25,402 bases of DNA from Candidatus Woesearchaeota archaeon (GCA_019323655.1 JAHWGX010000049.1:1-25402); one strand, 5' to 3'. Shown: positions 1-7,102, numbered from the stretch's first letter. Made by a program: numbers and translations. The notes: a model not told the origin generated them from the sequence alone.

Positions 1-440
1 GCCTAATGAGAGTTTTGCTCATAAACACACCAGCTTCAGTTTTGGCAAAATAATGGCTTGTTAAGAGCAAAAAAGAAAATTAGCCAAAAATGGGGCAATC
101 CCAGCTAAGATGAATCTGCATCACGATGCTAAGTACGCTTCCTAAGGTTATGTTTACTATTTTCAATTCTGCTACATAATTTTAGTGCTTAACATGCCTT
201 TTTAGGATTAAATTTCAATGTTTTGTCGCGGAGCGGGGGGATTTGTTTGTTAAGCTTTTTTAAGTGTATACCTCATAACTTACTTTACACCATGGAAAGA
301 TTTAAAAATATCTTTATGCAGGAATATAAATTAGCGCATATTGAGGCAATTAATACGCTAAATTAAGGTGCAAACAAAAAGGCATACGGCTTATAATTCG
401 GCCAAATTGGGCTGTGTGCTGCTAAAAGCCAAAGGTGCAA
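1..440. other. Non-coding stretch with one promoter-like site
   Basis: I see no convincing gene here on either strand. Around 299-310 there is an A/T-rich TATA-like box (ATTTAAAAATA) preceded by GGAAAG, resembling the BRE-TATA promoters elsewhere in this window. It would start a transcript near 330 and give the first gene a leader of about 110 nt. Positions 1-290 show no RNA fold or repeat that I can support. Confidence 0.45.
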
Positions 441-773
441 ATGGTATACTCTAACCAGAATATGCTGACGGAATTTTTGGGAGCTATTTGCAAAGAGGTT
501 TCCAGGGGCAGCTCAGATAAATACGCTTTAATGGTCTTAAAAAGATTCAATAAGAGCAATGTCAAAGAATTCTCTTTTATCAGGTATATAAACTTATTTC
601 GGGGTAAAGTAAAAATAAGCAAGGAAATTAACTCAATTGACCGGAAATTAATCGGAAAGTTCATAAAAAAAATGGCTGACTCCATTTTTTCTGATTTATT
701 CAAGCATTTGGTCAAAAAAAACCTTAGCACAGAGCTTTTGGAGAATTTAAGGAATATGGGGGTGAAATTTTGA
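441..773 (+). CDS. Small orphan protein, paralogue of the gene at 4057
   Basis: I do not recognise this 110-residue protein. It is basic and probably all-helical, with no signal peptide or membrane segment. Its C-terminal half aligns with that of the protein at 4057-4401: both have an I-N-x-I-(D/N)-R-K segment, a K-F-(I/L)-x-K segment, and a closing L-x-x-L-x-x-(M/L)-G-(V/M)-(K/R)-F. The ATG at 441 is preferred over an in-frame GTG at 435 because AGGTG at 433-437 then serves as ribosome-binding site. It lies upstream of the FIST sensor and kinase and its paralogue lies downstream, so I infer a role in the same signalling unit. The stop codon at 771-773 falls inside the RNA element that follows. 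Confidence 0.7.
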   Translation: MVYSNQNMLTEFLGAICKEVSRGSSDKYALMVLKRFNKSNVKEFSFIRYINLFRGKVKISKEINSIDRKLIGKFIKKMADSIFSDLFKHLVKKNLSTELLENLRNMGVKF

Positions 774-834
774 TGGTCGTGATTTTAGTTTATACATCGC
801 GGCCTTTGCAGTAAAAGACTGCAAGGACCATCAA
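770..834 (+). ncRNA. Three-way-junction RNA element in leader of sensory operon
   Basis: The + strand folds into a compact three-way junction. P1 pairs TTGATGGT (770-777) with ACCATCAA (827-834). P2 pairs CGTGAT (778-783) with ATCGCG (796-801). P3 pairs CTTTGCAGT (804-812) with ACTGCAAGG (818-826) around a 5-nt loop. P2 and P3 each contain a G-U wobble on the + strand that would be an A-C mismatch on the - strand, which fixes the sense. It overlaps the stop codon of the preceding gene and lies about 105 nt before the FIST gene. Size and shape resemble small junctional riboswitches, but I match it to no known class. It could also be a processing or termination structure. Confidence 0.45.
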
Positions 835-850
835 TTGTAAAAAAATCAAA

Positions 851-920
851 AGTGCCGGAAAACCTAATTTTTAAGAAATTCTTTGGATTTCTTAAGCTAT
901 GCAGGGAGATTTTCAGCACT
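851..920 (+). promoter_or_regulatory. Second hairpin domain before the FIST gene
   Basis: AGTGC (851-855) pairs with GCACT (916-920) and GAAAA (858-862) with TTTTC (910-914), forming an interrupted stem. Inside it is a perfect 9-bp hairpin, TTAAGAAAT (871-879) with ATTTCTTAA (887-895). It is followed by CTCAAAATTGAGGTGAC (919-935), in which CTCAA can pair with TTGAG and so partly mask the ribosome-binding site GAGGTGA of the FIST gene. This looks like a leader structure able to control translation initiation. That role is inferred from layout only. Confidence 0.4.
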
Positions 921-940
921 CAAAATTGAGGTGACTAAAA

Positions 941-2146
941 ATGGGTTTGGATTTAAACATTGGAGTTGGTGCAAGCATTTTGACTGATTCTTATGAAGCT
1001 GGAGTTGAGGCAGCAGAAAAAGCCATTGAAAAACTTGGGGGGGAAAAACCTGATGTGGCAATACTATTTGCTGCTCCTAAATTCCAACAGGAAAAAATGC
1101 TGGACGGCGTTAAATCTGTCGTAAAAAATACGCCAATGATAGGCGGAACAACCGCTGGAGAAATATCCACCTCAGGGCTAAGCGTGAATTCTGTTGTTCT
1201 TATGGTGATTAAGTCAAAAGACGTAAAGTTTTACACTGGAATCGGAAAGAATGTAAGCAAAAGCGAGATTAAAGCAGGAAAGCAGCTTGCAGAAGGCCTT
1301 CTCAAGAAAACAAACTTAAAAAATGCCAATACCCTTGTTATGCTCCCGGACGGATTGGCCGGAGACGGCCTCGCTATTATAGAAGGGGCAAAGAAAGTTC
1401 TAGGAGAGAATTTTGAAATTATTGGCGGAGCACTAGGAGACGAGGCCAATTTTAAGCATACCTGCCAGTACTACAACGGGAAAGTTTATGAGAATGTAGT
1501 TGTGGGTATGCTCATCTGCGGAGGAGGCAAGATAAAGACCGCATCAGGAGTAAGGCACGGGTGGGACTCTGTTGGAAACAGGTTTAAATGCACAAAGGCA
1601 AAAGGCAATGTTGTTTATGATTTTGGGGGCAAGAAGGCTTTGGATTTCTACACAGAGCTTTTGGGAAAGGAAAGGGGGAAAAAATTGCCTGCGATAGGAC
1701 TAGAATACCCCATGGGGCTGATTGATGACAGGGCAAAGATAGAGGGCCATGACTATTTTCAGATAAGGTGCCCGCTGAAAGTAAACAAAAAAGATGGCAG
1801 CGTCACTTTTGCGGCATCTATTCCCCAAGGCAAAGAAGTGACACTGACCTACTCTACAAGAGCCGCAATAATTAACGGGTCCTACCTTTCAGCTGTACAG
1901 GCAAAAAAAACGCTTAAAGGAAAAGCCAGATTAATAATGATGTTCAGCTGCGTAGCCAGAAAGATGGTGCTTGGCAGGAGAACCAATGATGAAATAGAAG
2001 TTGTTAAGCGGGTTTTTGGAAAAAATGTGCCTATTATAGGGTTTTATACCTATGGGGAGATAGGGCCTATTGACAAAAGGGTGCCTACCTTAAGAAGCGC
2101 AAGATGGCACAATGAAACAGTGGTAATCTGGGTGGTCGGGGAATAA
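941..2146 (+). CDS. FIST-domain sensory protein
   Basis: The 401-residue protein has the FIST layout: FIST_N (roughly residues 10-220, with P-M-I-G-G-T-T-A-G-E around 66-76 and I-I-G-G-A-L-G-D-E around 160-168), then FIST_C (roughly 230-390, with the late V-P-I-I-G-F-Y-T-Y-G-E-I-G-P motif). FIST proteins are intracellular sensory modules thought to bind small ligands such as amino acids and are usually found with signal transduction genes. Here it is a stand-alone protein with no signal peptide, 43-73 nt ahead of a histidine kinase, so I infer it is the input module of that kinase. The ATG at 941 has a good ribosome-binding site (GAGGTGA, 929-935). The family is clear; the ligand is unknown. 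Confidence 0.9.
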   Translation: MGLDLNIGVGASILTDSYEAGVEAAEKAIEKLGGEKPDVAILFAAPKFQQEKMLDGVKSVVKNTPMIGGTTAGEISTSGLSVNSVVLMVIKSKDVKFYTGIGKNVSKSEIKAGKQLAEGLLKKTNLKNANTLVMLPDGLAGDGLAIIEGAKKVLGENFEIIGGALGDEANFKHTCQYYNGKVYENVVVGMLICGGGKIKTASGVRHGWDSVGNRFKCTKAKGNVVYDFGGKKALDFYTELLGKERGKKLPAIGLEYPMGLIDDRAKIEGHDYFQIRCPLKVNKKDGSVTFAASIPQGKEVTLTYSTRAAIINGSYLSAVQAKKTLKGKARLIMMFSCVARKMVLGRRTNDEIEVVKRVFGKNVPIIGFYTYGEIGPIDKRVPTLRSARWHNETVVIWVVGE

Positions 2147-2219
2147 TCCCAAGAATATCCTGCCTAAGGGCATATTTGCAGCTTGGGGGGTGCAAACTGA
2201 GTTTACCGGATTTTTGAAT

Positions 2220-3617
2220 ATGACTAAAAAAATATACCAAAGCGTCTTAGAGAGGCTTAAGATAGAGGTCCCCTCACTGGCTGAGCCCCTGCTAAACAAA
2301 GCACTGGATGAAATTGGAACTAATCCTTCAGATGTGACTGCATTTCAAATGAAAAATGCCATTAAGCATTTTATCGAGCCGGTGCTCAGCAAAAATTTTG
2401 GGCTTAAGAAAGGATTGGAAGAAATAGGGACGGGGATTATTGTCCTGGACAGGAAAGGCAAAATAAGAAGCGTTCCCCCATCAGTTCAGAAACTGTTTCC
2501 CGAGATAAAAGATAAGAGATTCAGCATAAAGAAAGATTTAACAAAAAAGGTATTTTATTCAAAAGGCAGAAGCATTAAGATTCTTACAGCCCCGATTGTA
2601 AGCAAAAGCCAGGAAATAGAAGGCGGTGTCTGCATAGTTTCTGATGTTACCCTGGACAGGCAATTGGAGAATGAAATGGTTCTGGCCTATGATAGGATCC
2701 TCAACCAGAACAGGGAAGCTACCAAAAAAACCATGGAACTTAATGAGCTAAAAGGCAAGCTTGAGGACAAGAATTATGAATTAATGTCTGCAATTCAAAA
2801 TTTAAATGAACAAAACAGGAATATCATAAAAAGGTCTTTAGAGCTGACTGAACTGCAAAGAGACCTTGAGGACAAGAATTACGAAGTTGAGAAGGCAAAT
2901 GAAAAAGTCATGAAGCTTATGGAAGCCAGGACAGAATTTGTTAACAGGGCTGCACATGACCTAAGGACTCCAGTCACGCCTATACTTATACTGATTCCGG
3001 AAATTAAAAAGCGCATAAAAGACAAAGAAATCCTGTGCGACTTAAGTGTTATAGAAAGAAATGCGGCTTATTTAAGGTCCATAGCAAACGACCTCATAAG
3101 CTACCTCAAATCCCAGAGCGGAAAATATACTTATTCTTTTGTCAAGACCTCCCTAAACGAGCTTGTAGAAGACGTGCTTACAACGTATAAAGAAGCTTTT
3201 AAACAGAATAGGATAAGCGTGGAAAAAAAATTTCAAAGCATATTGCCTCCTGTTGAGCTGGATGTGCTGAAGATTGCCCAGGTAATCCAGAATATAGTGT
3301 CAAATGCACTAAAGTTTACACCAGAGGGAGGGAGATTGGCAATAACTGCAGAAAAAATGGATAGTTTTATAAACATCAAATTCAAGGATTCCGGTATTGG
3401 CCTAAGCAAAAAAAACCTGACAAGAATATTTGATGAATTTTTTAAAGTGGATAAATCCAGACACTCTACAGGAGAAGGCCTTGGCCTTTCAATCTGCAAT
3501 GAAGTCATACTGAACCACAATGGCAGGATATGGGCAGAAAGCGGAGGCCCTGGAAAAGGAACTACAATAGCATTTGAAATCCCAATCAAGCAAAAAAAAG
3601 GCGGTGGTGCAATATGA
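2220..3617 (+). CDS. Soluble sensor histidine kinase with PAS-like and coiled-coil linker
   Basis: The domain order is: an N-terminal helical region (about 1-60), a PAS-like segment (about 65-150, including G-T-G-I-I-V-L-D-R-K-G), a long coiled coil with an internal repeat of about 35 residues (two copies of L-E-D-K-N-Y-E), a HisKA domain with H246 in A-A-H-D-L-R-T-P, and an ATPase domain with the N box (N358, N362), G1 box D-S-G-I-G (390-394) and G2 box G-E-G-L-G-L-S (418-424). All catalytic boxes look intact. There is no membrane segment, so input is probably cytoplasmic, likely from the FIST protein just upstream. The start is uncertain: an in-frame GTG at 2190 would add ten residues. The end overlaps the response regulator start by ATGA. 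Confidence 0.93.
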   Translation: MTKKIYQSVLERLKIEVPSLAEPLLNKALDEIGTNPSDVTAFQMKNAIKHFIEPVLSKNFGLKKGLEEIGTGIIVLDRKGKIRSVPPSVQKLFPEIKDKRFSIKKDLTKKVFYSKGRSIKILTAPIVSKSQEIEGGVCIVSDVTLDRQLENEMVLAYDRILNQNREATKKTMELNELKGKLEDKNYELMSAIQNLNEQNRNIIKRSLELTELQRDLEDKNYEVEKANEKVMKLMEARTEFVNRAAHDLRTPVTPILILIPEIKKRIKDKEILCDLSVIERNAAYLRSIANDLISYLKSQSGKYTYSFVKTSLNELVEDVLTTYKEAFKQNRISVEKKFQSILPPVELDVLKIAQVIQNIVSNALKFTPEGGRLAITAEKMDSFINIKFKDSGIGLSKKNLTRIFDEFFKVDKSRHSTGEGLGLSICNEVILNHNGRIWAESGGPGKGTTIAFEIPIKQKKGGGAI

Positions 3618-4021
3618 AAAAGGATCATAAAAAAACAAAAAAAAAGGTGGTCATGCTAGTGGATGATAACATTGACCTCTTATACAGCGTTGAAAAAGGG
3701 TTAAATTCCCTTGACAAAAATCTGGAAGTGGTTGGCGTAGAGAGCGGCAAGAAATGCCTGCAGCTGCTGAAGAAGACCCAACCAGACCTGATTCTGCTTG
3801 ATATAATGATGCCCAGTATGGACGGCTGGGATACCTGCGCTAAGATTAAAAGCGACAAAAAAACAGAGAACATCCCTATAATATTTTTAACTGCAAAGAC
3901 AGACCCTATAAGCAGAAGCATGGGGGGCCTTGCATCTGCGGACTATATAACAAAGCCATTTGACATGAAAGAACTGAAGAAAAGAATAGATTCTGTTATC
4001 AGAGCCAAAAGGAAGAAATGA
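3614..4021 (+). CDS. Single-domain (CheY-like) response regulator
   Basis: This 135-residue protein is a receiver domain alone, with a lysine-rich N-terminal tail and no output domain. The acidic pair D17-D18, the phospho-acceptor D63 in L-L-D-I-M-M-P, T93 in F-L-T-A-K and K114 in I-T-K-P-F are all present, so it should be phosphorylatable. Its ATG overlaps the kinase stop codon (ATGA at 3614-3617), which implies translational coupling and a cognate pair. With no DNA-binding domain, the output is probably by protein-protein contact. The two small orphan proteins flanking the set are candidates, by inference. Confidence 0.95.
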   Translation: MKKDHKKTKKKVVMLVDDNIDLLYSVEKGLNSLDKNLEVVGVESGKKCLQLLKKTQPDLILLDIMMPSMDGWDTCAKIKSDKKTENIPIIFLTAKTDPISRSMGGLASADYITKPFDMKELKKRIDSVIRAKRKK

Positions 4022-4056
4022 ATTTTTAGAAGGGTTATAAAATTGTTCGGCAAAAA

Positions 4057-4401
4057 ATGATAAAAGAAAATGTGACAAACCGGGTTATAATAAAGAACTT
4101 CTTGGAAGCTGCCAGGGACATAATAGCTGAAAACACCTCCTTTAACTACAGTGTACTTGCCATAAACGGCATCAAGGAACAATTAAGCGGGGAGTTTAAG
4201 TTCTTAAAGAAAGTTTATCTAAGAAAGGGCTTTGTTGATGTCGGCCCGAGCATAAATGATATAAACAGGAAGGAATTGAAAAAATTTCTGGTAAAGGCAG
4301 TGGAGAGGATGGGGCCTGACTACCTAAAGGTGCTGCTGACCCAGAGGCTAGCTCCAAAAGAGCTGGCATATTTAGAAACTCTTGGAATGAGGTTTGGCTA
4401 A
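4057..4401 (+). CDS. Small orphan protein, paralogue of the gene at 441
   Basis: This 114-residue protein is of unknown function, predicted soluble and helical, and without cysteine pairs or a signal peptide. Its C-terminal 70 residues align with the protein at 441-773, including the shared I-N-D-I-N-R-K-E-L block and the G-M-R-F ending. It follows the response regulator by 35 nt and its TAA abuts the ATG of the next gene, so it belongs to the operon. That paralogues bracket a FIST-kinase-regulator set suggests they are partners or targets of the pathway. No function can be assigned from sequence. Confidence 0.75.
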   Translation: MIKENVTNRVIIKNFLEAARDIIAENTSFNYSVLAINGIKEQLSGEFKFLKKVYLRKGFVDVGPSINDINRKELKKFLVKAVERMGPDYLKVLLTQRLAPKELAYLETLGMRFG

Positions 4402-4818
4402 ATGAAAACAGGAATTTCCTTGGGGCTTATTTTTGCAGTTGCTTTTTTGGTTTTAATAAATTCTGCAGCAGCAGACCCTCAAATAATTGACATAGACAAC
4501 CTGAAGAGCATAGCAGTCCCTATCCATGTTATGGAGCTGTTTCTGGCGCTTTTCATATCCTACATGTCACTGAAATTTTTCAGGATAACCAAGCCTATCA
4601 GCCTGTTTTTGTACCTTTACATGGCAATAGGCTTTATTATTATCAACAGCCTGCTGTATTTAGTTTTTTACTGGAGCATAAACACACGATTAAACATTAG
4701 TTTTGTGAATGTGTGCATTGGCGGGAGGATTGCGCTGATTGGAGCGCTGATATCACTTGCAATATTCTTCTACAGGTGGAATAAGGTCATGAGAGAGAAA
4801 TTAGGCAAGGCTGGTTAA
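4402..4818 (+). CDS. Small membrane protein ending the sensory operon
   Basis: The 138-residue protein has a signal-peptide-like N-terminus (hydrophobic residues 5-22, ending A-A-A-D) and then about three membrane spans, near residues 40-58, 66-92 and 104-124. A positively charged cytoplasmic tail follows (R-W-N-K-V-M-R-E-K). It starts immediately after the TAA of the preceding gene, so translation is probably coupled. It is the only membrane component of the operon. I do not recognise the family; an envelope sensor or effector is possible but unproven. Confidence 0.7.
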   Translation: MKTGISLGLIFAVAFLVLINSAAADPQIIDIDNLKSIAVPIHVMELFLALFISYMSLKFFRITKPISLFLYLYMAIGFIIINSLLYLVFYWSINTRLNISFVNVCIGGRIALIGALISLAIFFYRWNKVMREKLGKAG

Positions 4819-4886
4819 GAGGCCGTGCTCTATTCTTTTTTTATTGCTAAAATTTTTCTATGAAGATTTTATAAATTTGGAGAATA

Positions 4887-5001
4887 AGCCTCTGGGGGGA
4901 TTTGCACCCCCGACCTTTGCCTTACCAAGGCTTTACGGAATTGGAAAAATCCAACCCTAACGCAATTTGTAGGCAAAAACTAGCTACTATGCTACAGAGG
5001 C
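4887..5001 (-). tRNA. Probable tRNA-Thr(GGT) with non-canonical intron
   Basis: Read on the - strand, the acceptor GCCTCTG/CAGAGGC pairs perfectly with U73 (usual for archaeal tRNA-Thr). The T-arm is GGGGG-TGCAAAT-CCCCC and the variable loop AGGTC. The anticodon loop TTGGTAA gives anticodon GGT. The anticodon stem TTGCC (4972-4976) / GGCAA closes only if an intron of about 43 nt (about 4929-4971) is removed from between the 5' stem strand and the loop. A repeated GCC makes the exact junction (28/29 to 31/32) ambiguous. The intron holds its own hairpin TTGGA/TCCAA. The D-arm (TAGCATAGTAGCTAGTTT) does not fold cleanly and lacks the G18-G19 pair, so it may be degenerate or hold something I misread. 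CCA is not encoded. Confidence 0.7.
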
Positions 5002-5007
5002 GTGAAA

Positions 5008-5180
5008 TGCGAGGGGTGGGATTCGAACCCACGGACACACTAAGTGACAGGATATCCCACTTACGCATGGGTGCCACATTATGGCACTGGTCTTAAGTAT
5101 CGCACTCATTCTGAGTCCTGCGCGTTTGACCAGGCTTCGCTCTAAGGAACTACAAGAATTAACTTAATAGTAACCCTCGC
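5008..5180 (-). tRNA. tRNA-Leu(CAG) with two introns
   Basis: This is a class II tRNA on the - strand. The acceptor GCGAGGG/CCCTCGC pairs perfectly with A73. The D-arm has A14, G15, G18 and G19. The anticodon loop CTCAGAA has anticodon CAG, the stem is CAGGA/TCCTG, the variable arm CACT/GTG and the T-arm GTGGG-TTCGAAT-CCCAC. Two insertions must be removed. One is a canonical 37/38 intron of about 56 nt (5054-5109). The other is a 31-nt intron between T9 and G10 (about 5141-5171), at the acceptor/D-arm junction. For the latter, AGGG before the cut can pair with TCCT near the intron end, with bulges TT(A) and TAG: a relaxed bulge-helix-bulge. CCA is not encoded. Six bases separate it from the probable tRNA-Thr gene. 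Confidence 0.92.
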
Positions 5181-5212
5181 AAAGTGCCTGGTAAGCAAAA
5201 AGAAAGGAAAAC

Positions 5213-5224
5213 TGTTTTTAAACA
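5213..5224 (-). promoter_or_regulatory. TATA box for the tRNA-Leu/Thr pair
   Basis: On the - strand the sequence reads ATGTTTAAAAACAG, an archaeal TATA-like box lying about 35-40 nt upstream of the tRNA-Leu 5' end at 5180. No second promoter is needed for the tRNA gene at 4887-5001. Confidence 0.5.
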
Positions 5225-5259
5225 TTACTAATTTATTGAATTTTGTTCGAAGATTTTCA

Positions 5260-5434
5260 GGGCTGCGCCAGAGCGGTGTTGTAAGCGGGCATGTGGCATA
5301 GCCCCATGCAGGGCGAGTAAAAATGGGCTACCGTGATACATTTCCAGCAAATTTTTAATTAACAACACGCACCATTTTGGTTAATATCCTTTAGCTATTC
5401 TGCCCACCCGCCTCCCCTAAATTAGGCACAGCCC
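5260..5434 (-). ncRNA. Unassigned structured RNA of about 175 nt
   Basis: On the - strand a 10-bp terminal helix pairs GGGCTGTGCC (5434-5425) with GGCGCAGCCC (5269-5260). Inside, GTGTTGT pairs with ACAACAC, and GTAGCCC with GGGCTAT. The terminal helix and the last one each contain a G-U pair on the - strand that would be a C-A mismatch on the + strand, which favours - sense. The 5' side holds a G-rich run (GGGGAGGCGGGTGGGC) that could pair with CCCGC near the 3' end as a pseudoknot. The element sits 16 nt after the stop of a three-gene operon and 80 nt before tRNA-Leu. I match it to no known RNA, and it lacks SRP RNA and RNase P RNA hallmarks. No clear promoter of its own is visible, so it may be processed from the upstream transcript. 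Confidence 0.45.
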
Positions 5435-5449
5435 TAAAAATATTCTAAT

Positions 5450-5974
5450 TTACCCAGCCTTAATTTTGTACAAACTGAAGAATGCCTTTAGCCTTTTATG
5501 AAGGTCATAGCAGTCCTCAGTGACAGGGCCTTCGTGCCTTTCTGTTATGGTGCTTCCTATCATCCATATGTACTTGTCGTAGAGTGTCCTGAAAAAAGAA
5601 TAAAGGGGCTTCTGGGTCCATCTTCCTGTCAGGCTCGTTTCAAGAAATCCGTCAATAACTATTAAAACGTCTGCCTGGTTTAGCCTGAGTGTATGCTTTT
5701 TTTCTTTTTTCCTGAGCTTAATTTCCCTGACATTGTTGAATAAAGCCCTCAACCTGACTACCTGCTTTACAGCCCTCACAGGGCTCTTCCAGCATTCTAT
5801 GACCCACTCAACTTTTTTTCCTTTTGAGGTTACATCCTCTGATTTTCTTTTGAGGTCTTTATACATTCCTTTTTCTGTAAGCCATTTTTCCACTTCTGCA
5901 TAGAACTCTTCTATTGACAAGAGCCCATTGTAGCTTAACCTCAAATCATAAACCAGCTGCTTTTTTTCTACCAT
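5450..5974 (-). CDS. Third of three tandem paralogues, unknown function
   Basis: This 174-residue soluble protein belongs to the same family as its two upstream neighbours. Shared features in order: D-L-R-L-S-Y-N-G-L near the start, an aromatic/charged amphipathic helix (F-Y-A-E-V-E-K-W-L), a G-K-x-x-E-W segment, a run of alternating hydrophobic strands ending in V-L-I-V-I-D-G-F-L-E, then R-W-x-x-x-P and Y-x-F-x-R-x-x-Y-x-x-Y. A start at 5974 is chosen because it lies 1 nt after the stop of the upstream paralogue; an upstream ATG at 6013 would force a 38-nt overlap and add an unrelated N-terminus. The function is unknown and I recognise no domain. Confidence 0.8.
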   Translation of the reverse strand: MVEKKQLVYDLRLSYNGLLSIEEFYAEVEKWLTEKGMYKDLKRKSEDVTSKGKKVEWVIECWKSPVRAVKQVVRLRALFNNVREIKLRKKEKKHTLRLNQADVLIVIDGFLETSLTGRWTQKPLYSFFRTLYDKYIWMIGSTITERHEGPVTEDCYDLHKRLKAFFSLYKIKAG

Positions 5975-5975
5975 T

Positions 5976-6518
5976 TTATTCTGCTGAAACGAAAGGAGGC
6001 ACTTTTGACACAACCTTGTAATGCCGGTACATGTTAAAAAACTGCTCTATTGTATGGTACAGATGATGCATGTCAGAGCTCAGCCTCTGCTCGAACCTCT
6101 CTGTATATGCCTTGTAAACAAAATTGTTGTAAATTGACCTTAAAAACTGGAAAATTGGGAGGCCTTCCCATCTCTGGGTTTCATCAAGCTCAAGATAGCC
6201 GTCAATGTAGATTATCACGCGCCCGTTTCCGACTTTAACCCTTTTCCTGTCTACTACTGCATCAACCTTATGGTAATTATAGACTAAAATTCTAATCTTG
6301 GGCCAGTACCTTACATAATCTGTTATTCTTTTCCAGGGCTTTATCTGCCATTCCATGTGCTTTCCGGTTTCTGTGTTTTGCTCAAATTCCTTTTCTGTCT
6401 TTAGGTCCCACCCTCTCTCTTTTAAAAAAGCAGTTATGTGCTTAAACAAATCATTGGCATTAAAGGGGCCATTGTAATTAAGCCTTAAGTGGTCAACAAC
6501 TAATCTTAGCTCTGACAT
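5976..6518 (-). CDS. Second of three tandem paralogues, unknown function
   Basis: This 180-residue protein shares with its neighbours the L-R-L-N-Y-N-G-P start, the L-K-E-R-G-W helix, G-K-H-M-E-W, a strand-rich centre ending I-I-Y-I-D-G-Y-L-E-L-D, and the R-W-E-G-L-P-x-F-x-F-L-R-x-x-Y motif. It has no transmembrane segment, signal peptide or cysteine pair. It begins 1 nt after the stop of the upstream paralogue and ends 1 nt before the ATG of the next, so the three are surely co-translated. The conserved Trp, Tyr and Arg positions suggest a common fold, possibly a hetero-oligomer, which is inference. Confidence 0.82.
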   Translation of the reverse strand: MSELRLVVDHLRLNYNGPFNANDLFKHITAFLKERGWDLKTEKEFEQNTETGKHMEWQIKPWKRITDYVRYWPKIRILVYNYHKVDAVVDRKRVKVGNGRVIIYIDGYLELDETQRWEGLPIFQFLRSIYNNFVYKAYTERFEQRLSSDMHHLYHTIEQFFNMYRHYKVVSKVPPFVSAE

Positions 6519-6519
6519 T

Positions 6520-7080
6520 TTACCTTACCTTGTGGAAGTACCTGTGCTCATAGCCCTCTGACTCCATTTTGAGCCTTTCCTTAATCAGCGAATGCAGCTT
6601 TAAGAAAACATTATAATACATATTATCCCACCAAATGGCTTCTATCTTTTTCCATATCACATACTTATGGTAAAAATTTCTTAAGTTGGCATAAAAGGCA
6701 TTTTCTTCCCATCTTTTGTCATAGTCCATCTCCACCTTGCCCCTGAACTGTATCCATAAGCGCCCTTTTGTGAAACTCCTTTTGCTGCCGTCTTTCATAA
6801 CAACCTCTATATCCTGTGTATCAAATGTGTGCAAAAACAGGTTTATTACAAACTTATAATATTCCTCTACGTTTCTGACTGACTCCCATATGTAATAAGT
6901 TTCAGGGCCAAAAGGCCCGGGGCGCTTTTGAATTAATTTTTTCTCATAGAACTTAAACTTGTGGCGGTTGAAGAAAGAGGCCACAAACTCGTACAGATCG
7001 TCCATGTCCCAAATACCTTTATATTGTATGTATGTGGTGAATGCAGGGCCTTCTTTGAGGGCAAAGGGTAAAGGTTCCAT
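6520..7080 (-). CDS. First of three tandem paralogues, unknown function
   Basis: This 186-residue protein is the most diverged of the three. It keeps the pattern Y-K-G-x-x-x-x-x-D-L-Y, a central strand region ending G-R-L-W-I-Q-F-R-G-K-V-E-M-D-Y-D, then K-R-W-E and an aromatic-rich helix (F-Y-A-N-L-R-N-F-Y-H-K-Y). A TATA box (TTTAAATATA on the - strand, 7103-7112) is centred about 27 nt upstream of the ATG at 7080, so the mRNA is predicted to be leaderless and to start the operon. No known domain is recognisable. Confidence 0.82.
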   Translation of the reverse strand: MEPLPFALKEGPAFTTYIQYKGIWDMDDLYEFVASFFNRHKFKFYEKKLIQKRPGPFGPETYYIWESVRNVEEYYKFVINLFLHTFDTQDIEVVMKDGSKRSFTKGRLWIQFRGKVEMDYDKRWEENAFYANLRNFYHKYVIWKKIEAIWWDNMYYNVFLKLHSLIKERLKMESEGYEHRYFHKVR

Positions 7081-7102
7081 AAATAAAAACTCGTATAGAA
7101 TA

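Noticed and set aside
6..53. Short frame M-R-V-L-L-I-N-T-P resembling the start of B12-binding radical SAM proteins
   Set aside because: It ends after 15 codons and no continuation is visible in other frames; chance resemblance is likely.
770..834. Hammerhead ribozyme or purine riboswitch
   Set aside because: The three-way shape fits, but the conserved CUGANGA/GAAA core and the purine-riboswitch junction and loop sequences are absent.
4902..5096. Open frame over the tRNA pair on the + strand
   Set aside because: It lies entirely across two tRNA genes on the opposite strand; no coding signal.
5260..5434. Reading the RNA beside the tRNAs on the + strand
   Set aside because: The terminal helix and the GTAGCCC helix would each contain a C-A mismatch, while the - strand has G-U pairs in both.
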